64,000 bases of DNA, from assembly GCF_033949425.1 (NCBI RefSeq), contig NZ_JAXAVX010000001.1, forward strand, positions 372,001 through 436,000. Reading direction: 5' to 3'. This DNA is from Patulibacter brassicae. GTDB lineage: Bacteria > Actinomycetota > Thermoleophilia > Solirubrobacterales > Solirubrobacteraceae. The notes beneath the pieces were generated by a model, which was given only the letters and a program-made list of their open reading frames with translations, did no database searches and was not told the origin of the DNA. Positions 47,184-53,949 of this stretch are shown one piece after another (position 1 is the first letter of the stretch; every line of letters begins with the position of its first letter). The translations under genes were made by a program, and so were the position numbers.

Positions 47184-47861
47184 TCAGCGGCCGAAGGGGT
47201 CGGTGCCGGTCGGGCCCGCGTCGGCCGGGGTCGCCTCGCCGAACGCCGAGGGCGCCACGGGTGCCGGCGGGGTGGCCGGGCCGTCGCCCGACGCGTCGAA
47301 GGAGGGGAACTTCTCGACGAGCAGCGCGCCGTAGGCGCCTGCGCGGACCTGGAACGACACGCAGAAGGCGATCGCGTTGTGGAGGCCCTCGGGCATCCGG
47401 CCGAGGAACAGCACCGCGAACCAGCCGAAGAAGACCGCGAACGCCAGGACGATGCTCAGGGCGTAGTTGATGATCGCCACCGCGATCAGCGGGATGATGC
47501 GGAGGAGCACCCAGAGCCGGTTGTAGGACTCCTGCGCCGGTCCGACCTGCAGCTCGACCGGGTACGCCTCGTCGGGGCTTCCGGAGAACGGCGGATAGCG
47601 GTCGCTGAGCAGGTAGAGGTACGCGAAGACGCGCGTGTTGTAGCGGGTGAAGCCGCTGACGAACCCGTAGAGGCCCGCTGGATAGCGCCCGGTGAAGAGC
47701 AGGGCGAACCAGGCGATGACGACCGCCACGCCGGCCACGATCGCCCAGAGGTACCAGAGGATGAGGTGCGGGATCGCGAGGAGGAACCGGAAGAACGCGG
47801 TCACGCGGCTGTGGGTGTCCGCGCGAGGCGCGGAGAACGAGAGCTCGCCGGGGGCGGGCAT
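47184..47861 (-). CDS. DUF4389 membrane protein with internal duplication
   Basis: 225 residues, four hydrophobic segments in two similar halves. Each half has the order Arg-Phe/Ile...Pro, a hydrophobic stretch, WFALLFTGRYPAGLYGF or WFAVLFLGRMPEGLHNA, then a conserved Arg, Tyr, LL and (D/E)(R/K)(Y/F)P ending. That is the DUF4389 pattern, usually found once per repeat. The C-terminus is Pro/Ala-rich. GAAGGGA lies about 10 bases before the ATG. Function unknown. Confidence 0.83.
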   Translation of the reverse strand: MPAPGELSFSAPRADTHSRVTAFFRFLLAIPHLILWYLWAIVAGVAVVIAWFALLFTGRYPAGLYGFVSGFTRYNTRVFAYLYLLSDRYPPFSGSPDEAYPVELQVGPAQESYNRLWVLLRIIPLIAVAIINYALSIVLAFAVFFGWFAVLFLGRMPEGLHNAIAFCVSFQVRAGAYGALLVEKFPSFDASGDGPATPPAPVAPSAFGEATPADAGPTGTDPFGR

Positions 47862-47992
47862 GGGCTGGGTCCCTTCGTGGAGTGGCTTGGACCCGGGTGC
47901 GCCGCAGCGGGCTCGGGCGGCGAGAGTCCTACGGGGCGGTGGGCGGTCGGGCAACAGCCTAGGCGTGTGGTGTACGCGGCCGCAACGGCCGG

Positions 47993-47998
47993 TACGGT
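47993..47998 (+). promoter_or_regulatory. -10 element of the HEPN-like gene
   Basis: TACGGT, 7 bases before the GTG at 48006; this supports the chosen start. Confidence 0.5.
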
Positions 47999-48005
47999 CC
48001 CGAGC

Positions 48006-48641
48006 GTGGAGCCGGTCCCCGTCCAGCAGGCCCGCGCCCGGTACGCCGAGCTCATCGCCGCGCCCCGGGCGCTGCTGGAGCTCGAGGATCCGCAGGACCC
48101 GCGGACGGCGCTCGTCCCGGCGGCCTCGCTCGTCTTCGCGCTCGGCGCCTGGGAGTCGACCTGCGAGGAGCTGCTGCGGGCCGCCGCGGTCGCCGTCGTC
48201 GGCGCCGCGCGGCGTCCGGAGGACCTCCCCCGCGCGATCCGCGAGACCCTCGTCGAGGTGATCGGCGAGCCCGGCGAGCCGTGGGAGCACGTGCAGCGCC
48301 GGCTCGCGGGCGGCTGGCACCGGGCGGCGATCCGTCACCTCGGCCGCGCGCTCGAGGGCCGCTTCCGGCACTGGAACACGCCGAGCGGCGAGGGCGTCGA
48401 CCGGCTGGCGATGCAGGTCGCGGGCATGGCGCCGATCTCGCCTCGGTGGCCCGAGGTCGACGGCCACCCCGGCGCCGACGTCCTCGCCGACGCGATCCGC
48501 CGACGCGGCGAGGCCGTCCACCTCGCCCGGGTGACGCTCGGCGCCGCGGACGTCGCGCCGGTGCTCGACCTGCTGGACGGGATCGTCGACGTCACGGCGA
48601 CGACGGTGGCGCGCCGGATCGCGCACCTCCCCCCGGTGTGA
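48006..48641 (+). CDS. probable HEPN-domain protein (RiboL-PSP-HEPN-like)
   Basis: 211 residues, all-helical. The N-terminal part (AASLVFALGAWESTCEELLRAAAV) and the later HWNTPSGEGVDRLAMQVAG block resemble RiboL-PSP-HEPN proteins, where a NTPs..n...L motif precedes the active site. The ADAIRRRGEAVHLAR segment gives R167-x4-H172, the catalytic Rx4-6H motif of HEPN ribonucleases. No antitoxin-like partner gene is adjacent. Assignment rests on motif order and helix content, not on a search; an unrelated helical protein remains possible. Confidence 0.6.
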   Translation: MEPVPVQQARARYAELIAAPRALLELEDPQDPRTALVPAASLVFALGAWESTCEELLRAAAVAVVGAARRPEDLPRAIRETLVEVIGEPGEPWEHVQRRLAGGWHRAAIRHLGRALEGRFRHWNTPSGEGVDRLAMQVAGMAPISPRWPEVDGHPGADVLADAIRRRGEAVHLARVTLGAADVAPVLDLLDGIVDVTATTVARRIAHLPPV

Positions 48642-48669
48642 GCCTGCGACGCAGCCCGCACGCGCGGGT

Positions 48670-48698
48670 TTGACGTCTGTCAGGACAGGCCATATGGT
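48670..48698 (+). promoter_or_regulatory. canonical sigma70-type promoter of the kinase-like gene
   Basis: TTGACG at 48670-48675, a 17-base spacer, and TATGGT at 48693-48698. The predicted transcript starts near 48705 with a leader of about 40 bases containing AGAGGAG at 48733-48739. Confidence 0.7.
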
Positions 48699-48708
48699 CA
48701 TCCTGTCC
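48683..48708. promoter_or_regulatory. operator-like inverted repeat overlapping the promoter
   Basis: GGACAGG at 48683-48689 and CCTGTCC at 48702-48708, perfect 7-base arms 12 bases apart, centred on the -10 element. A third half site CTGTC at 48677-48681 also pairs with the first arm. The geometry is that of a TetR-type repressor site; the regulator is not in the window. Confidence 0.55.
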
Positions 48709-48745
48709 AGTAGCGGCGATCCTCGCCGCGGGAGAGGAGAACGGG

Positions 48746-49936
48746 ATGGGGTCGTCGCAGGTGCTGCTCACCGCCGCGCAGGTCGCCGCGCGCAGCTCGA
48801 TCGAGCGGGTGCTGCCGTCGCGCCCGCGCACCGCGCAGGACGTGCCGCGCAGCGCGGCGGACCTGACGGACGAGTGGCTCACGGCGGTCCTCTGCCGCGA
48901 CGTGCCCGGCGCGCGGGTCGTCGGGCACGAGATCCACGGCGGGTCGGACGGTACGAGCTCGCGGCGCGCCGTCACCGTCGCCTACGACGAGGCCGGGACG
49001 CGGGCCGGCCTGCCGACCGCGCTGTTCGCGAAGTCCGCGGCGAGCTTCCAGTCGCGGCTCTTCCTCGTCCTCAGCGGCGTCACGGAGAGCGAGACGATCT
49101 TCTACCGCGACATCCGGCCCGAGCTCGACCGGCTGCGCAGCCCGCGGGCGTTCCACGCCGCCTCCGACCGCCGGCGGTACCGCTCGATCGTGCTCATGGA
49201 GGACCTCGCGGTCGAGGGCTGGAGCTTCCCCGACCCGATGTCCGAGTCGCTCTCGCTCGCGGACGCCGAGGCGATGGTCGACCAGATGGCCTACTACCAC
49301 GCCGCCTACTGGGGGGACCCGCGGCTGGAGCAGCGCTTCGGCCTGCCGACGACCGCGGCCTTCCAGGAGCGGCTGAACCAGATCGGGATCGAGAAGCGCG
49401 CCCTCGTCGGGATCGAGCGCGCGCGCGACCTCACGCCCGAGCGCCTCCGGCGCCGGGAGTCCGAGCTCCTGCCCGCGGTCATGCGCGCGCTCCGGCGCAA
49501 CAGCGCCGGGACGCAGACGCTGCTGCACCAGGACGTCCACCAGGGCAACTGGATGCGCGACCCGTCCGGTCGGCTGGGCCTCTACGACTGGCAGGCCGTG
49601 GCCCGCGGCGAGTGGGCGCTCGACGTCTCCTACGCGCTCGCGGTGAACCTCACCGTCGAGGACCGGCGGGCGTGGGAGCGCGGCCTGCTCGAGCGGTACC
49701 TCGAGCGCCTCGGAGAGGAGGGCGTCGCGGACCCGCCGAGCTTCGACGGCGCGTGGCTGCGCTACCGCCAGCAGCCCTTCCACGTCGTCGTCTTCGCGCT
49801 GCTGACGATCGGCGCCGGGCGGCTCCAGCCCGACATGCAGCCGCGCGACTACATGCGCCGGTGCTGGCACCGGATCGCGACCTTCGTCGACGACCACGAG
49901 TCGCTCGACGCGCTCGACGAGCCCGACCGCGCCTGA
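48746..49936 (+). CDS. aminoglycoside-phosphotransferase-fold (APH/CHK-like) kinase-like protein
   Basis: 396 residues. The ATP-site lysine is probably K96 (LFAKSAAS), the catalytic loop is HQDVHQGNW (D263, N268) and the metal-binding aspartate is D281 in LYDWQ. The wide N-terminal lobe with an EIHGGSDGTSSRRAV strand pair and TESETIFYRDIRPEL resembles the DUF1679/EcKinase and ACAD10-type branch rather than drug-modifying APH enzymes. The substrate is unknown. It is preceded by a full promoter with an operator-like palindrome and ends at a strong hairpin. Confidence 0.85.
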   Translation: MGSSQVLLTAAQVAARSSIERVLPSRPRTAQDVPRSAADLTDEWLTAVLCRDVPGARVVGHEIHGGSDGTSSRRAVTVAYDEAGTRAGLPTALFAKSAASFQSRLFLVLSGVTESETIFYRDIRPELDRLRSPRAFHAASDRRRYRSIVLMEDLAVEGWSFPDPMSESLSLADAEAMVDQMAYYHAAYWGDPRLEQRFGLPTTAAFQERLNQIGIEKRALVGIERARDLTPERLRRRESELLPAVMRALRRNSAGTQTLLHQDVHQGNWMRDPSGRLGLYDWQAVARGEWALDVSYALAVNLTVEDRRAWERGLLERYLERLGEEGVADPPSFDGAWLRYRQQPFHVVVFALLTIGAGRLQPDMQPRDYMRRCWHRIATFVDDHESLDALDEPDRA

Positions 49937-49950
49937 TCCCGGGCCCGCGC

Positions 49951-50002
49951 GCGGCGCCCGGACCGGGCGCCGCAGGTCGGCTCGTGCGCGAGCCGACCTG
50001 CG
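49951..50002. terminator. two overlapping terminator hairpins between convergent genes
   Basis: Stem A has 11-base arms at 49951-49961 and 49963-49973 (near-continuous palindrome, so the real loop is a few bases). Stem B has 14-base perfect arms at 49971-49984 and 49989-50002 with a TGCG loop. They share 49971-49973, so full formation of one excludes part of the other. They lie between the stops at 49936 and 50009. Confidence 0.7.
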
Positions 50003-50008
50003 CCGCGG

Positions 50009-51199
50009 TCAGCCGGCGATGCCGGCCGCGATCCGCGCGACGCCCTCGTCGATCTCGGCGTCGCTGATCGTCAGCGGCGGCAGCAGGCGCAGGGCCGTCG
50101 GGCTCGGGGCGTTGAGCCAGACGCCCTGATCGACGATCAGCGAGGTCGCCAGCGCGGCGCTCGAGCCATGACGCTCCACGACGTCGGGCTCGAGCTCCGC
50201 GGCGAGCATCAGCCCGCGGCCGCGGACGCTCGCGACGCCGTCGATCGCCTCGAGGCCGGCGCGGAACCGCGCGCCCGCCGCATGCACCCGGTCGAGGAAG
50301 CCCTCGCCGGTGACGACGTCGAGCACGGCGTGCGCGGCCGCCGCGGCGACCGGCCCGCCCGCGAAGGTCGAGCCGTGGTCGCCGGGCTGGAAGGCGTCGT
50401 AGAGGTGCGGCCCGGTGACGAGCGCCCCGATCGGCAGGCCGTTGGCCAGCGCCTTGGCGACGGTCATCGCGTCCGGCACGACGTCGCCGGCCTGGTGGCT
50501 CCAGAGCGCACCGGTCCGGCCGACGCCCGTCTGGACCTCGTCGAGGATCAGCAGCGCGCCGTGCTCGTCGCACGCCGCGCGCGCGGCCCGCAGCAGCTCG
50601 GGGTCCAGTGGCAGGACGCCGCTCTCCCCCTGGATCGTCTCCAGCAGCACCGCCGCGGTCCCGTCGTGGATCGCGCCGGCGACCGCCTCGGCCGTGGCCG
50701 GGACGGCCCGGAACCCCGGCACCAGCGGCGCGAACGGCTCCTGCTTGGCCTCCTGCGGCGTCGCCGAGAGCGCGCCGTAGGTCCGGCCGTGGAAGCCCCG
50801 GTGGACGGTGAGGATCTCGCCGCCGCGCTTGTGCCGCCGCGCGAGCTTGATCGCCGCCTCGTTGGCCTCCGCGCCGGAGTTCGCGAAGAACACCCCGCCG
50901 CCGAGCGAGCTCGTCGCCAGGCGCTGGGCGAGGCGGACCGGGCCCTCGAGGTGCAGGAGGTTGCCGGTGTGCACGAGCACGTCGGCCTGGTCGCGGATCG
51001 CCTTCGTGACCGCCGGGTGGCAGTGCCCGAGCGACGTGACGCCGAGGCCGCACAGGAGGTCGAGCACGCGACGGCCGTCGACGGTCTCCAGCCACGAGCC
51101 GGCGCCGGCGCGGATCGCCACGGGCAGGCGGGCGTAGGTCGGCAGGACGTGGTCGTGCTCGATCGCCTCGAGCTGCTGCAGCGTCAGCGGGTCGGTCAT
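50009..51199 (-). CDS. argD: acetylornithine aminotransferase ArgD
   Basis: 396 residues, PLP class III. The blocks are FFANSGAEANEAAIKLAR, HRGFHGRTYGALSAT, ETIQGESGVLPL, LILDEVQTGVGRTG, the PLP lysine in AKALANGLPIGA and GDHGSTFAGGP. It transaminates N-acetylglutamate semialdehyde to N-acetylornithine. GAGGA sits 6 bases before the ATG. It starts 82 bases after the argB stop on the same strand. Confidence 0.96.
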   Translation of the reverse strand: MTDPLTLQQLEAIEHDHVLPTYARLPVAIRAGAGSWLETVDGRRVLDLLCGLGVTSLGHCHPAVTKAIRDQADVLVHTGNLLHLEGPVRLAQRLATSSLGGGVFFANSGAEANEAAIKLARRHKRGGEILTVHRGFHGRTYGALSATPQEAKQEPFAPLVPGFRAVPATAEAVAGAIHDGTAAVLLETIQGESGVLPLDPELLRAARAACDEHGALLILDEVQTGVGRTGALWSHQAGDVVPDAMTVAKALANGLPIGALVTGPHLYDAFQPGDHGSTFAGGPVAAAAAHAVLDVVTGEGFLDRVHAAGARFRAGLEAIDGVASVRGRGLMLAAELEPDVVERHGSSAALATSLIVDQGVWLNAPSPTALRLLPPLTISDAEIDEGVARIAAGIAG

Positions 51200-51281
51200 G
51201 CGGGTCCTCGGTGGGCGGGCGGGTCGGGAACGGGGTCCGGCGCGGGGCGCCGGACGACGGCGGCGCGGCGGGACGTCGCCC

Positions 51282-52178
51282 TCAGCGCGCGGGGCGGATC
51301 TGGGTGCCGCAGCCCTCGTCGGTGAAGAGCTCCAGCAGCACCGAGTGGGGTCGTCGGCCGTCGACGATCGACGCCGCGCCGACCCCGGAGTGGACCGCGT
51401 CGACGCACGCCTGGAGCTTCGGGCGCATGCCGCCGGAGATGCCCGACAGCGCGTCCTCGACGTCGTCGGTGCCGGCCTGCACGATGAGGCTGTCCGGGTC
51501 GGCCGGGTCCCGCAGCCAGCCCGCGACGTCGGTGAGGAAGATCAGCCGCGTGGCGCCCAGGGCGCGGGCGACCGCGGCGGCCGCCTCGTCGGCGTTGACG
51601 TTGTGCGACTGGCCGTCCTCGTCGGAGCCGACCGACGCGATGACGGGGACGAAGTCCTCGGCGACGTGGTCGATCACCGCGGTGTCCACGCGGGTGACGC
51701 GTCCGACGAACCCGACGTCCTCGCCGCCGGGCGCCGTCGTCGTCTCGACCTTGAAGAGGTTGCCGTCGTCGCCCGAGAGGCCGACCGCGGCCTGCCCGTG
51801 GCGGCCGATCCGCACGACGATGTCCTTGTTCACCTTGCCGACGAGGACCATCTTCGCGACCTCGACCGTCTGGGCGTCGGAGACGCGCAGACCGCCGCGG
51901 AACTCGACCGGGAGGTTCAGCCGCTCCATGTAGCCGGTGATCTCGGGCCCGCCGCCGTGGACGACGACGACGTTCACGCCGACGTACTTCAGGAGCGCGA
52001 CGTCGCGGGCGAACTCCTCGCGCAGGGCCGGGTCGTTCATCGCCGCGCCGCCGTACTTGATGACGACGGTGCGCTCCCGGAACTGCCGGATGTAGGGCAG
52101 CGCCTCCAGCAGGGTCCCGACGTCGCGCACCCCGGCTCCCGGCGGGGCGGTCGCGGGCGGATCGACGGGCTCGGACAT
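51282..52178 (-). CDS. argB: N-acetylglutamate kinase ArgB
   Basis: 298 residues, amino-acid kinase fold. VVIKYGGAAMNDP, VVVVHGGGPEITGYMERL, KVNKDIVVRIGRHG, NVNADEAAAAVARALGA, LIFLTDVAGWL and GGMRPKLQACVDAVHSG are family blocks. The N-terminal extension of about 25 residues with an amphipathic helix (LLEALPYIRQFRERTVV) is typical of arginine-inhibited hexameric NAGK, so feedback inhibition by arginine is likely. TAACGT lies 9 bases before the ATG. Confidence 0.96.
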   Translation of the reverse strand: MSEPVDPPATAPPGAGVRDVGTLLEALPYIRQFRERTVVIKYGGAAMNDPALREEFARDVALLKYVGVNVVVVHGGGPEITGYMERLNLPVEFRGGLRVSDAQTVEVAKMVLVGKVNKDIVVRIGRHGQAAVGLSGDDGNLFKVETTTAPGGEDVGFVGRVTRVDTAVIDHVAEDFVPVIASVGSDEDGQSHNVNADEAAAAVARALGATRLIFLTDVAGWLRDPADPDSLIVQAGTDDVEDALSGISGGMRPKLQACVDAVHSGVGAASIVDGRRPHSVLLELFTDEGCGTQIRPAR

Positions 52179-52187
52179 CGGCGCGAC

Positions 52188-52193
52188 ACGTTA
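52188..52193 (-). promoter_or_regulatory. -10 element of argB
   Basis: TAACGT on the minus strand, 9 bases before the argB ATG. Confidence 0.45.
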
Positions 52194-52342
52194 CCGGCGG
52201 CCACCCCGGGCGCGCCCGACGGCCTCGTGCTCCCCACGGGGGTTGCACCCCTGACCGGATGGGGTCGGGCGCCGGTGAGCACCGCGTCCGCGCCGGGACC
52301 GTCGTGGGACCTCGACCGTGTCTCCCACGGACTCCCCGGACT

Positions 52343-52362
52343 CGTTCATGCTCCGTTCATGC
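52343..52362 (+). promoter_or_regulatory. PHO-box-like 11-base direct repeat
   Basis: CGTTCATGC occurs twice, at 52343-52351 and 52354-52362, with an 11-base period (GTTCATG then 4 bases, twice). This is the architecture of OmpR/PhoB-family binding sites and resembles the GTTCACC repeats bound by PhoP in Streptomyces. It lies 46 bases before the S8 protease start. Confidence 0.5.
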
Positions 52363-52407
52363 ACGGGCGACGAGGGTGCCCGCACACCCCGAACCCCGGA
52401 GCCCCCG

Positions 52408-53949
52408 ATGTCCACCCGTCCCCATCCCGTCCGTCGCGTCACCGGCGTCCTGCTGACGCTCGCGGCGTGCGCCGCGGCTGCGCCCGCCGCGCAAGCCGCC
52501 GCGCCGACCGATCCCCAAGCCGGCGGTCAGGAGCCGCTGTCGATCCTCCGCGTGCCCCAGGCGCTGGACGCCGCCGGTCGACCCCTGCAGGACGTGCCGG
52601 TGCTCGTCGCCGACACCGGGCTGGACCTCGATCACCCCGACATCGCGCCGCGGCTGTTCGCCAACCCGCAGCCCGGCAACGCGCCCAACCCCGACGGTGT
52701 GCCACCCAAGGTGGTGCCGGCGGGCGCCCCCGGCTGGGACCTGCTCGGCTCGGCGGGGCCGGGCCAGCCGCTGGCGCCGGACGGCGACCCGAGCGATCCG
52801 TCCGGGGGCAGCGGCCACGGGACGCTCGTGGCCGGCATCCTCGGCGCGGCGTGGAACAACGGCGCCGGCGGCGCGGGCGTCGCGCCGAACGCGCGGTTCG
52901 TCGCGCTGCGCACCTGCTGGGACGACGATCAGTGCTACCAGTACATCCAGGCGTCGGCGATCGGGTGGGCGTCGACGCGCGGCGCCCGCGTGGCGAGCTT
53001 CAGCTGGCTGTCGGGCCCGCTGGAGAGCGAGCTGCGCGACGCGATCACGCAGCACGCGCAGACGCTCTTCGTGACGATCCCCTCCGGCAACGGCGGAGCC
53101 AGCGACGTCGACGGCGAGGATCCCCAGCCGTGCGGCCTCGACGCGCCGAACGTCCTCTGCGTCACGACCTCGGCGCCCGACGACGGCCTGGACTGCGGCG
53201 GCTACGGCGCCCGCGCCGTCGACGTCGCCGTGCCGACCCGCAACACCGTCACGACGACGAAGGACGGCGGCTTCACGACGACCGGCTGCGCGACGAGCTT
53301 CGCCGCCCCGACGGCCGCCGGCATCGCCACGATCCTCTTCGGGATCGACCCGACCGCCACGCCGGCCGACGTGAAGGCGGCGATCGTGGACAGCGCCCGG
53401 AAGGTCCCCGCCTGGAGCGGCAAGTCGGTCAGCGGCGGCGTCGCCGACGCCGAGGCGGCCGTCCGCCTCTTCCAGGAGCGGCGCGGCATCCCGGCCGGCA
53501 CCGCGCCCGGCACCGGCACCACGCCGGGCGGCCCCACGACGCCGACGACCGGGACCGACCGCACGAAGCCGGTCCTGACCCTGCGTCGGCGCGGCGCCTC
53601 GCGGCGCGCTGTGCGGCTCTCGCTGCGCACGAGCGAGCCCGCGACGGTCCGCCTGACCATCGAGCGGCGCGGGACCGGCCGTCGGGTCGGCCGCACCTGC
53701 CGCGCGACGAGCGCCGCGAACCGCCGCCGGCCGCGCTGCACCCGCTGGAGCGTCCGGCGCAGCACCTCGGTCGCCCTGGCGGCCGGCAAGGCCGGCGTCG
53801 CTCCGGCGGCCGCGCGGACGGTCAGCCTGCCCCTCGTCGACGCGCGGCGTCGCGCGCTGCCGCGCGGCAGCTACCGCGTCGTCGCCCGGACGACCGACCG
53901 CGCCGGCAACGTCGGCACGGCGCGGCGCCTGACGCTGCGGGTCCGCTGA
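52408..53949 (+). CDS. secreted subtilisin-like serine protease (S8)
   Basis: 513 residues from the ATG at 52408. Signal peptide ends near AAQAA (residues 28-32). The catalytic triad is D69 (VADTGLD), H137 (SGHGTLVAG) and S297 (CATSFAAPTAAG), with the oxyanion Asn N228 in SGNGG. After a Thr/Gly/Pro linker (about 375-390) follows a C-terminal Arg-rich beta domain (388-513) resembling an Ig-like module. The subtilisin prodomain (I9) is missing: only about 40 residues separate the signal from the first catalytic strand. The longer start at 52318 would place the PHO-box-like repeat inside the gene and is less likely. Confidence 0.9.
   Translation: MSTRPHPVRRVTGVLLTLAACAAAAPAAQAAAPTDPQAGGQEPLSILRVPQALDAAGRPLQDVPVLVADTGLDLDHPDIAPRLFANPQPGNAPNPDGVPPKVVPAGAPGWDLLGSAGPGQPLAPDGDPSDPSGGSGHGTLVAGILGAAWNNGAGGAGVAPNARFVALRTCWDDDQCYQYIQASAIGWASTRGARVASFSWLSGPLESELRDAITQHAQTLFVTIPSGNGGASDVDGEDPQPCGLDAPNVLCVTTSAPDDGLDCGGYGARAVDVAVPTRNTVTTTKDGGFTTTGCATSFAAPTAAGIATILFGIDPTATPADVKAAIVDSARKVPAWSGKSVSGGVADAEAAVRLFQERRGIPAGTAPGTGTTPGGPTTPTTGTDRTKPVLTLRRRGASRRAVRLSLRTSEPATVRLTIERRGTGRRVGRTCRATSAANRRRPRCTRWSVRRSTSVALAAGKAGVAPAAARTVSLPLVDARRRALPRGSYRVVARTTDRAGNVGTARRLTLRVR

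Noticed and set aside
48746..49936. Calling the APH-fold protein an aminoglycoside resistance gene
   Set aside because: It has the catalytic residues, but its N-lobe and other blocks fit the DUF1679/ACAD10-like branch, so there is no reason to infer drug resistance.
51198..53948. A very long plus-strand frame running from argB antisense into the GH9 gene
   Set aside because: Only its last part (from 53949) is a real gene. The earlier part is antisense to argB and in the wrong frame of the protease.
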